NCBI RefSeq assembly: GCF_036785885.1
Contig: NC_092312.1
Location: 26,271,001-26,335,000, forward strand
Reading direction: 5' to 3'
Source: Coffea arabica
Lineage: Eukaryota; Streptophyta; Magnoliopsida; Gentianales; Rubiaceae
Length of the DNA stretch: 64,000 nt
The position numbers and the translations under genes were made by a program. This document shows, in pieces, positions 35,957 through 46,453 of this stretch. Every line of letters begins with the position of its first letter. Position 1 is the stretch's first letter. Under the pieces are notes generated by a model. It saw nothing but the letters and a program-made list of their open reading frames with translations, made no database searches and was not told the origin of the DNA.

Positions 35957-38379
35957 ATAGACATGAAGGAGCTACAGAAAGTTGTTGATCAGTATGACAG
36001 TGTTTTTCAACTAAAATATCAAAGCCGAAGGCTTATGTTGCAGTGGGAGGAGAGAACGCAACAACAATTTCCTGGTGGAAATAAGAAAAGAAAGCTTAAT
36101 GATGAGGAGGAAATGGTATGAAATATTGTGCATGTTAGTGCTTTTTCGGGTTTATAAGTTGTTCCAGTTTTTAAAATTTGGAAGTGATCAGAGTAATAAA
36201 AAAATTTTAATCACACGTCTGATTACGCGCATTGATAGATAAGTTATCCTTTGTGTTACTCTATGGCTTTTGGAATCAGGAAGAAATCAAGATTCTAATT
36301 CTTATGTTCTTGGGAAAGTTATGATGATCTTTCAATTGATTTGCAGAATCTCGTAGCTGTGTAGCTCTAAAACTTGCAAACAAACATGGATGCAAATTGT
36401 TGCTCGAAGTTTATCATTAACTTGTTATATCAAGTTGAAAAACTAGAACGAGATGCACAAAAAAAAACTTGTAACCCTGCAGGATGAAACTGCAGCTATC
36501 ATGTTGAAGCTAGCTGAAGATCAGCTGGTAACTCTTTTATGGGTTATTCAGATTGGCTCATTGGAAGATAAATTTCTCTGTATTTGAATCTCTGAATTGT
36601 TGTTGAATGTTTTACTCTACTAGGGAAAAAAGAGACAGCTTATTAAGCAAGTTAGGGAACAGGAATTGGAACCTGAGATGAAGAAAGCATTAGGGTTGAT
36701 GATCATGCAAATCAAGAATGGTGTTTTAGAGATGAGACATGCAAGCAAAGAAAGATACATGGAAGCTAAGAAGAAGTTGGAATCAGTTCAGGAAGATTTC
36801 AAATAGGAGGAGGAAGAATTCTATGCTTTGGATCATCTGATTATAGATATTATTGATAGGATGGTGAATGGTGACGATCAGCTGCAGGAATCTCACCATG
36901 AGCAACTTGATGTTAGTGGTTTGCCTATGCTTTTTGCAATTGGGAAACTGTTCATCTTCCTTCTGAATAACTTTCTACCCTGACAAAACTTCTAAGTTCT
37001 AGAGCAATATAAGAATGTTACTTTCTGTTAATCCAGGACGCGAGGTTCAACATCTATTTTGACTTGAATTAGTAGCAAATAAGTATTAATTGACTATCAC
37101 AGGCATAGTCAGGATTCAATCTCTGTCTTCTTGGGGCTGAATTTTGATACACAGATCCAAAGAACATTGTCCAGTTTATTTTGGCACGAGCATGTGCCAA
37201 TGGGCTTCTTCTTGCTTATTATGTCATCAACCAATTAATACCATCCACCTACATGCATGAATTCTCATAAGTGCAAGAATAGCTTAGTATCTGAGTAGTT
37301 CAACGCATTAAGTTGTTTTCATCTATATTTATTTTTGCTATTGCTGGTCAAAAAATAATTGCTTTCTTTTTGTCTTTGTAGAACCAGAGAGTTACAATGA
37401 AGCAAACAGGGGAGGTAGCAACATTTCAGAGTTATTTAAACAGCGAAAGGTACTCTCTTTCCCTAAAACTTTTTTAGATCACTCGTCAAACAGGAATATA
37501 ATTCAAGTATGTTTAATATTTAATGGTGCAGTGGCAGAACGAAAAGGATGACCTTCAAAAAATAATTCATGATCTTGAACTGGAAATCGCACAGCTAAGA
37601 TGGACTCAACAATTGAGTGCAAAAACCAGAGATGACGATAAGAAAGCTGAGGAAATGTTGGATTACATTAAAAAAGAATTGAAAGAGACGGAAGAACAAT
37701 TGGATAGTGAAGAAAGATTGAAGCAGGTTCTCTCAATCAAGGGGCATAAGAGCTATGATAAGTTGTAAGAAGCTCGAGAGAAGTTGATAAAAGTAAGCAT
37801 TTGGCTTGTCGATTCCTTTGCAACTAGACCGTTTCTTTCCCCTTGCTAACCTCAAAATTTGTGATTCATCTTCATCTTATGTCGTGCAAATAAAATATAT
37901 AGTCAGCCCGACACATTGATATTACATTAGTTCAGTCTTGAAACCTATGCTTATATGTACAAAAAAGGATTACTCTGCACTCATGCCACACTTGATGAAT
38001 AGCTAAAATTAACACATACTTGTTCTGTCCATCTCTTCTGTTCGTTCTGACCTAATTGTATAGATGAAGATGATAATTTCAATGATTTTATTATGATAGT
38101 CTATTTCCGTACTTTCGTAAGTTGTTAGAAATAAGTAATGCATAAGAGTGTACTTTTTTTGCCTTGTAGGCCTTGGAGTTTAGCACGTCTATAATTGGTG
38201 TCAGGAAATAGGGAAAGCTGCACAATACATCTTTCTATGTTGCGATGAGAAAAATGTATTCAGATGCTGTAGCACAGTTGAAGGCTGAGAAATTGTCCTC
38301 ATACTGGGAGTCTCGTCTTTTAGATCCTAGAAGACATCCTTTCCGAGTAGCGGAGGATGAAGGTCAAAATATCTATATG
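35957..38379 (+). pseudogene. IDN2/FDM-like (XH-domain, coiled-coil) pseudogene, copy 1
   Basis: Genes of the IDN2/FACTOR OF DNA METHYLATION family act in RNA-directed DNA methylation and have XS, coiled-coil and XH domains. Here exon-like blocks lie at about 35957-36115, 36483-36527, 36625-36911, 37382-37449, 37532-37792 and 38169-38379, most with GT/AG borders. Family features are LKLAEDQ, EAKKKLES, LELEIAQLR, EAREKLIK and the start of an XH domain (IIGVRK then WESRLLDPRRHPFRV). In-frame stops break it at 36804, 37766 and 38209. The XS part is absent, and the last XH exon is absent in this orientation. Two successive blocks each resemble the family's final coiled coil, so it may hold an internal duplication. 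The exact paralogue cannot be named. Confidence 0.8.
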
Positions 38380-38760
38380 GTATGTATCTCACCTGACTAT
38401 AAATATGTATCCTCTCCTTTGCCTCCTTTAGAACTGCAAATTTTCAACTGGAATATTGAATTATAAGGCCTTGGACTTCTGCCATATCAATTACTGCGCA
38501 TAGATTACTGAGAGACTTGGTAATTCTTTGATTGGCAAGCAGTAAGTTAGAGAACTCTAGCTCAAACTTTCTTGCCAACATTACAAATTTGATAACAGCA
38601 CCATTGAAGTTGGAAAATTCAGGATTGAGTAAATACTTCAGAAGCATTGAAGGGTGCTTCACTAAGAAATTCTGCTACTCGATTTAAATAGAAAACCTAA
38701 AGTGCTTGTATGACTTATCATGGCAATGAATATCATTTTATTTCCCGAGTCCGAACTAAG

Positions 38761-38971
38761 CACTTGAGATCCTCGGTGACATGTTTTCTATGCCAACCCA
38801 ATGCCACCAATAGTATTGTGCCAAGTGTCATGTTATTATTTACATTTTAATTTTCTAATAATTTAATTTGGCTTGATTTAATACAAGGGTAAATAATAAC
38901 ATGACACTTGGCACAATACTATTGGTGGCATTGGATTGGCATAGAAAACATGTCACCGAGGATCTCAAGTG
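38761..38971. mobile_element. Palindromic MITE, 211 bp, complete copy
   Basis: CACTTGAGATCCTCGG at the left end is the reverse complement of the right end. The arms pair almost perfectly for about 85 bases, leaving a central AT-rich loop of about 40. It sits in what was the intron after the first XH exon of pseudogene copy 1. The flanks show no clear target duplication. A transcript through it would fold into a long hairpin. Confidence 0.85.
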
Positions 38972-39783
38972 GTAAAAAACCTGCTCTCTAATACATATAG
39001 ATATATAGATGATATTTTTGTCCAAAAAAAAAAAGTTCAGCACAAATTGCATGAAAAAGTGAGGCATAGTAGATTCCACTTGTGAAATTGATTTGACATA
39101 TCACGCAAATTTGCGAGAAATTCAAAATCATTAGATAGCACGCAAATTTATGAGAAATTCTATCAAAATCATTAGGAACCTCTAAATGGCTTGCGATTCA
39201 AATGCAACAAGGTGAATTTTTTTACCATTAATTAAAGGTCCTGTAATTGACAAATCATCTTCGTTACCTTACAAAGCTTGTGCTACAGAACTATTATCTC
39301 TCTCGAGATTAAGTAGAATCTCATATGATAGTCAATCAGTTTGTTTGGATAGGAGATTATTTGAAATATTTATTTGAAATAATTATTGTATCACTTTTTA
39401 TAATGTGATGTATGTGAGATAAAAAGATAGTTGAAAATTATATATATGATGTAAGCAAAACAAAATCTGAAATTTTTTTTTTAAAATTCTTGATATCCAA
39501 ATATGTGACTACGAGCACGTATAAAGTGTAAATAGATAAAAATGATCACCCTCCACATATTTCTTTTTTTTTGTCCCTACTAATCTCAACCCTAATTTGT
39601 TATTAAAAAAAAAAAAAACCTCTCCCAATTTTCAAATAGGACAACCATTACCGAGTTGATTTAACCGGCTGACTCGACAACTCTTTCCTTGAAATGGTAC
39701 GGGTCAACCTAGGGGTCTTGAAGCCAAATCTGCTTAAAAGCTCCTTGAATTTAGTACTATTTGATTGCAAGCTCCTTCAACAC
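38972..39783. other. Stretch between MITE and inverted XH exon
   Basis: Holds a GTTTGGATAG-family MITE at about 39340-39500, which begins TTTGTTTGGATAGGAGATTA and contains GTGATGTATGTGAGATAAAA, as at 62624-62785. The part next to 39784 should be 3' flank of the inverted exon. No other gene is seen. Confidence 0.55.
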
Positions 39784-40017
39784 TTAAAAGCTTCTCTCTT
39801 TGGGGGCCATCTTCCAGTGATTGAATATAAACGAGATACCTTCTTTGAGAGTTGCTCTCCTTCCTTGTTCATAGTTCCACAACTCCATGATAGGGGTTCT
39901 ATCTCTGGGGTTGTATTCATTAATCTCCAACAATGCAGTAGTCACAGCTTTATAAACTTCTTCTCCAAGTTCATTCTTTAGGTTTTTCAGTTCCTCATCA
40001 TCTTCATCAATGATTTC
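39784..40017 (-). pseudogene. Isolated final XH-domain exon of an IDN2/FDM-type gene, reverse orientation
   Basis: Read on the minus strand, a good acceptor (TTCTTTTAG) at 40018 opens a clean 77-codon frame ending in TAA at 39784. It begins EIIDEDDEELKNLKNELGEE and continues with VYKAVTTALLEINEYNP, MELWNYEQGRRATLKE and a final W-containing helix, all typical of the end of XH domains. It is the exon expected after 38379, but it faces the other way. Immediately upstream (to 40240) there is intron-like DNA and then a truncated palindromic MITE; no earlier exons follow. The frame is intact, but alone it cannot make a normal protein. Confidence 0.85.
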
Positions 40018-40240
40018 CTAAAAGAATGAACCAAACAAGAAACATGATGACAAATCCAGTGGTTGTAATATAAAGAATTTGCAAAGTCAGCCAGTCTTCA
40101 AGATCAATGTTCTATATAGGCTACAGAGGGCTGAAATCTTAGCAAGCAACTCATTTGAAATGAGAAACATTCTGCAATGGATGGTTCAGTTCAATGCAAA
40201 GCCCTCAGTTTAGACTTAGGAAATAAAATGATATTTCTTT

Positions 40241-40420
40241 GCCAACCCAATGCCACCAATAGTATTGTGCCAAGTGTCATGTTATTATTTACATTTTAAT
40301 TTTCTAATAATTTAATTTGGCTTGATTTAACACAAGGGTAAATAATAACATGACACTTGGCACAATACTATTGGTGGCATTGGATTGGCATAGAAAACAT
40401 GTCACCGAGGATCTCAAGTG
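40241..40420. mobile_element. Palindromic MITE, second copy, left end missing
   Basis: Nearly identical to 38761-38971, but the first ~31 bases of the left arm are gone. It starts at GCCAACCCAATGCC and ends with ATCTCAAGTG. The break coincides with the edge of the inverted XH-exon segment. Confidence 0.85.
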
Positions 40421-40944
40421 GTTTTTTACAAGGAACTTTCAAAAGCGTCAGGAATCTAAATCCTTTTTTATTATAATTTTAGATTTATTTTAATTTAATA
40501 ACACTTATCTTCTCCTTATCCCTACTTCTCAATTTACGTGACCTACTAATTCACAAAACCTCAATTTACGTGACCCACTAACCCACAAAATTAAAACCCC
40601 TAAATTTTAACTAACAGATAATAATCACCCCTACAAAATGATATTTGAAAATTCCAATTCACGTTTCACATTTACCATTGATACTTACCACATATTGATA
40701 ACAATACTCACACTTACCACATCATAATTATTCACAAAACTGATGATCACTAATCTATTTTACCCATTTCATTTGTCATCACACAAATTAAATATAGTGA
40801 AAAAAAGACTATGTATCATACTATCAGTCTATCACCATAGATGAATCCCACTTACAAACGTTTCAATCAGTGATAAACCAAGATTTTTTTCCTAGAGGGG
40901 CTAAAATTTTTCCTAACATAATTATTTTTATAAGTTATCTTCAA

Positions 40945-42161
40945 AATAATTTTCATTTATTTAAATAAATGACACCTAAAAATATCAAATATTAATTTTA
41001 ATTATAAAGGATTATAAAAATAAATAACTTTTTCAAAAAAATTAATTCAAAGGTAGTTAATTCACACACACGTGCACATATATATACATATATATATATA
41101 TTCTCATAATATAAATTAAAATTATAAAAAATTAGGAGGGTTAAACTTTATTTTACACAAATATTTACACAATATAAATTAAAAATTTTAAAACGTAGAA
41201 GGGATGGGCTATGACCCTCATTAGCCCCCCATTGGTTCCATCATTGATTTTAATGGTGTCATAATTTCAAGCTTGCAAGATTACAAATGAGAAAGCAACA
41301 GATCACAAAACGAATCTTACACTATAGTGATCATATTGAAATATTTTTAAAAAGTTCAGTAAGTTCAGTTTCAAGAAATAGAAGTCTCACTGAACATTTT
41401 TTTGTAGTATAAACTCCACAAAATTCAATACAATTAATTAAACCATCAATATTGGTTTTCATACTAAAAGTTGATTGATGTAAAAATGTTCGCATTTTTG
41501 TACAAAATTATCAAATCGAATGCATAAGTTTGTAAGTATTTCATTTTGAAATAATAATTTTCATCTATTTAAATATATGACATCTAAAAATATCAAATAT
41601 TAACTTTAATTATAATGGGATGTAAAAAATAAATAATTTTTTTAAAAAAAATTAATTCAAATGTAGTCAATTCACACGCGCGTGCACGCACACATATACA
41701 TATATATATATATTCGTAATATAAACTAAAATTATAAAAAATTAGGAGAGCCAACTTTATTTTTCACAAATATTTACACAATATGAATGAAATTTTTAAA
41801 ACTTGGGAGAGAGGACCATGGCCACCATCATCCCCTATTGGTTTAATCATTGATTTCAATGGCGTCTTAATTCCAAACCTGCAAAATTACAAAGATAAAA
41901 AACAATTGATCACAAAATGAATCTTACCTCATAATGATCCCACTGAAATATTTTAAAAAGATTCAGCAAGTTCACTTCCAATAAATATAAGTCTCGCTGA
42001 ATATTTTTTTGTAGTACGAACTCCACAAAATTTAATAGAATTAATTAAACCACCAATATTAATTTTCATAGTAAAAGTTGACTGGTGTAAAAAATGTTCC
42101 CACCTTTGTACAAGATTATCAAATCGAATGCATAATATTTGTAATTATTTTATTTTGAAAT
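40945..42161. repeat. Tandem duplication, 608-bp unit
   Basis: Copy A is 40945-41552 and copy B 41553-42161. Alike words occur at the same offset of about 608, such as AAAAATATCAAATATTAA, ATTATAAAAAATTAGGAG and TTATCAAATCGAATGCATAA. Both hold a CA/TA microsatellite (about 41066-41100 and 41676-41712). The copies have diverged by perhaps one base in eight. It is not coding and may be part of an unidentified transposon. Confidence 0.85.
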
Positions 42162-43369
42162 CAAATAAAACATGCAATTACATTTATTTCTATTTATATA
42201 TCATTCATTTTATAATATAAATTTCTATTATTATTTTAAGATCTATCTTCTGCAAACACACAATTTTTGAATGATCTATAGATTTTGTCATACTTTGAAC
42301 TATTGTTAGACAAATCATAAATTGTAATTATGTTGGTATAATTTTTTTTTAACTTTTTTTAAATTTACCCTCTCTTTTAATTTTAGTCAATAACGTAAGC
42401 ACTGTATGTAGCACAGGCATTCACACTAGTTATTCATTAAATCTGCACTAATGATAGAAATTATATCAATTATACACAGATACAAATAGATGTTAGGAAC
42501 AAAAATAATACAAGCTAAAAAAAAATTCTATACGCTTCATTTATTGAACAATTGCAAACTCGCTCTTTTAGTATAGTTAAGATTTATAATAAAATACTGC
42601 TTCAATTATTTAAAAAATGCATTAGTACGAGAATTTGTACATGAATGTAATAACAAATTTTTGTTTTGCCACATCCTCAGCTAGCCATTAGTGAAAAGGC
42701 AAATAAATTAGTGAAAAGGCACTGAATATTACAGTAGATGAAAGAAGGCGTGTTCCCAAGGCCATTACAGAAGAAGCGAAGCTCCATTTGAAATTCGAAA
42801 GCGCAACTTAGCATACACAGGTAAAGGTAAAAATGTTTCTGCTTCTCCATTCCTCCTCTGCTTGATCTATATATACTTAGTCACTTATACATGCGCTCTA
42901 AAATTTTTAGATTCTTTGTTGGAGTAGTAAAAATCTTTATCAAAGCTTTGTACTGGTGGTATATTGAAATTTTGCTTTGTTTTCTTCTATGTTTTTTTTA
43001 TTGTATAATGTGACTTTTCTGTGGACAAATTTGCATCTAATTTTTCATTTTTGACAAGGATGTAACTGATTGTTGATGTTGGGAAATGAAAGCATGCTAA
43101 GTACTAATAATCTGCCCTTTCTTGGAAGAGAAAAGTAATGATCAATAGATCAAATGATAAGTTTTATTAAGGTTTATGATCCCACAAACATATTTAGCTA
43201 CTCTTGAACTTGGACAATTAGTCCATCGAAACTCCATCTGAAAATGCCATTTGGTTTTTATAATTGAACTTTATTAGTCTAGATTGCATACTTATCCGTT
43301 TGTATCGATTTAAAGACCTGTCATGTGGATTTGATTAACATGTGCAACATTTCTTAACGGGTATGTACC
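42162..43369. other. Flank upstream of the second solo LTR and pseudogene copy 2
   Basis: No coding exon is recognised. As it adjoins the insertion site of the solo LTR, 42.7-43.37 kb should be upstream intron or flank of the IDN2/FDM-like copy 2. Weak similarity to 34.6-35.0 kb is suggested by eye but not certain. Confidence 0.4.
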
Positions 43370-45256
43370 TGTCACGCCCCGAGCCCGCACGTGCCCGTCA
43401 CATGACATCCGCCGTACTCCCAAGTCTCACTCAGGAATACAAGGTTACATTACTAATTTAATTTGACCATACTAAATAATTTAAACAAATAAAGTGCGGT
43501 TCGAATTACATATAAAAGGAAGTCTACGAATATTCAAGGCGTTCGTACATTTATTCTCCAATTGAAACAGCGGAAACAAAAGTAAATAGGATAACACAAG
43601 AAGTAGCTAGCCTGCCAACTTCTATGCACCTAAACTAATAAAAGTCATCCTCAGGGTCTTCTATATAAAACCAATTCATACTCTTCCGAATCTGCAAAAG
43701 TGGTAAGAAGTGGATTGAACGACACATCGCTCAGTAGGTAATATTTACCCCTCTGTTGAACCATGCACTCTTAATTTTATAGGTACACAAATATATAAGT
43801 ACAACTCAAATCGTTTGCATATCATTCACATCTGTAATTTTAAAAATAACGTTATTTATAAAGCAATCAGTAGTAAAGAATGACAAGCAATTTGAAAGCA
43901 TCTTATTAATAGTTGTATATAAGAAATCGTAAAGCCATAACTCATTTCATCTCAAGTCACAAATCTCTTCATATCCACTCATAAATCAATTCATTTCAGT
44001 TCATAAGTTTCATTTCAAATCAGTTCATAAATTCATTTCATATCGGCTCATAAATCATTCTTTCAGATCAGCTCATAACAAGTACATGTAATGACCGGCT
44101 ACTGAGTACTCAGCCTAGAGATTAAACCCCTACTAGGTGGGCGACCAATAAGTTTCATGACTACCGATTGGTCTCATTCATATTTGGGTCAATCGGCCGG
44201 ACTCTATACCAGGCTACCATGACCTTGTCAATCGGCCGAACTCTATACCATGACCTTACCAATCGGCCGGACTCTATACCAAACTACCATGGCGATTAGA
44301 CAGGACTATAGCCCCTACCGGCTATTCCACGACTGCTCTGAGCTTTACTTGTCAAAATTTAGTTCATATATCGTATATATAAATTTTTGCTTTCATAAAA
44401 ATTCAGCTCATTTTGTATATAAGAAGCATATCAACACATTTCAAATAAGTCGCATGGTCCATTTTTGTATAATAAAATATAACTCTCATAAATCTCCAAG
44501 CAAAACATTTAATCAAACCCCTTTCGAGCCAACACGACAAAATAGCATTGAAACCAAAAATTTCACTTTGCACATTTGAAATCTCAGAAGGGTAAGTACC
44601 ACCTACCTCTGTTTGGCTGCTCGAGTGGAACTACCTTAGATCCTTGTATTGCACCTATCAAATGCATAGGTTCCCTAATTAGTTGCTACTTTCTATAAAT
44701 GCATAAATATACAACCTCTAAGTAAGTATCAGATTCATACCTAAACCATTATATGGACCCTAATAGCATTTCCCTCAAATTAGGCGATTTCTATTTTTGG
44801 AAAGTTTCTATTTTTAGAAAGTTTCTTAATTTGGAAAGTGTTCATTTTCTAAGGTTTCCTAATTTGAAAGAAAATACTTATCCATAATTCTATTTACTAT
44901 CTTATTATATCTATTTATAATTTATAATTATTCATTATTATTATTATCATCCTCGTCGTTGCTAATTTTACTTTATTACCACTTATTTATATTCGTTAAT
45001 TGGTTACTATTACCTTTCATTTTATTCTACTTTTATGCGTGTGTAGATGTTATTATTATTTATGTATACATGTACCTATGTGTATATAAATTGGCTTATT
45101 ATAGTTATTGTCTTAGTTTGTTCCACTCGTATTTATATTTTTATTTTCGTTTGTATCGTTAATTTATTTCCTCCATGTCCATATTGTTATTATTCTTACG
45201 ATAATTGTTTAATTTACAATTATTATTATTATTATTATCCTTAGTGTGATCGTCAG

Positions 45257-45321
<65 letters not shown>

Positions 45322-46414
45322 GTAACATTATTATTATGATTTTAAGCATTTCGTTTTACAATTTAGAACTTATCTTATATTATCTAAATTGACTTAATAA
45401 GGCTAGATTAAAATGTTTTAGATTTCCATTTAAGCATCTTAGACGTAATTAATTAGGTAACATTTTACATGACTAACCCTTCAATTCTAACAATTGCTTT
45501 AAATTGGGTCTTGCATTTTAATATTCACGATATACTATAAAAAATAAACTAGTTATATTTAAAATTTATTTATTAAACACTTACTAAATTTTTATACTAT
45601 AGTTTGGTCCAAGTTTAAATTGCTTCCCTTTTTACTTATTTATTTTTGCGTATAATAATTATTATTATATATTATTATTTTATTTTATTTTATCAACCAT
45701 GGCTGACCATGGTCGCCAGACCCTCTAGCGACCCAAATTTCGGCCAACCACAATTGCTTTATTGTCGCAAGTGCTGGCGACATCATCTCATTCTTTTTTT
45801 TTTTTTTTTAAAGTTTCGGCCAACCCTTGGAATTCTTTCCTGTGGCGTTGCTTCTGCAACGCCTGGCCGAGACAGAGCTGCCGCTGCTCTTCCTTTTCCC
45901 TTTTTTTTTCTCTCTTTTTTTTTCCTTTAAACAGATTTAAACACCTTATAATCTCAGGATTAAAATCAACCTCCCCTATTTCTATTAATCTAGATACTGA
46001 TCTTATCAAAGCATACATATCTAAACCTATATAGCAACAATACATGTCCATAGAATTTCCTAGAACAATTAATACACCTACAAAACTTAAAAGAAAAGTT
46101 TTCTTGCGTAAACTCGAGACTTACAGGTTTAGGTGCCTAGTCGTCGGATCGATTGACGATGTCGTCTGCTTCTCCTTCTCTCCCCTCTGACGGCTCTTGC
46201 TCTAAAGAGGCAGACGAAAGAAAAATAAGGTTGGGCTTTTTCTTTTCTGTCTAGGGTTTCAATAAAACCCTAAACCTAGCACTACTTATATTAGTACCCC
46301 TTAATTAACCGTTTAACCTAACCTGCAATTATTTTTACTATTATCAAAGGTAAATTACCATTTAATTTAATTGGGCAAGATAACAAAAATGGGCCAAAAA
46401 TCGTGGGTTTTACA
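43370..46414. mobile_element. Solo LTR, 3045 bp, target duplication GTACC
   Basis: Starts TGTCACGCCCCGAGCC and ends GTGGGTTTTACA. GTACC flanks it exactly on both sides (43365-43369, 46415-46419). No internal retrotransposon region or second LTR is present. It contains three direct copies of CAATCGGCCGGACTCTATAC or variants (about 44190-44285) and an (ATT)n tract at 45258-45320. It lies just upstream of the first surviving exon of IDN2/FDM-like copy 2, in the former intron. The family is probably Ty3/Gypsy by size, but the lineage is not determined. Confidence 0.88.
45258..45320. repeat. (ATT)21 microsatellite inside the solo LTR
   Basis: Uninterrupted ATT repeats over 63 bases, within a longer region of imperfect ATT repeats from about 45220. 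Confidence 0.95.
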
Positions 46415-46453
46415 GTACCTTATCTGTATTATTTCCTTTTTCCCTTGACATAG

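Noticed and set aside
39694..39981. Plus-strand open frame of 95 codons
   Set aside because: The opposite strand carries the clear XH-domain exon, so this frame is its shadow.
44190..44285. CRISPR-like spaced repeats
   Set aside because: Only three copies, unequal spacers, in a plant LTR; ordinary internal repeats.
45646..46034. Hydrophobic open frames inside the second solo LTR
   Set aside because: They come from T-rich low-complexity LTR sequence and show no protein family features.
43370..46414. A full retrotransposon instead of a solo LTR
   Set aside because: No second LTR, primer-binding site or gag-pol frame lies between the two TSD copies.
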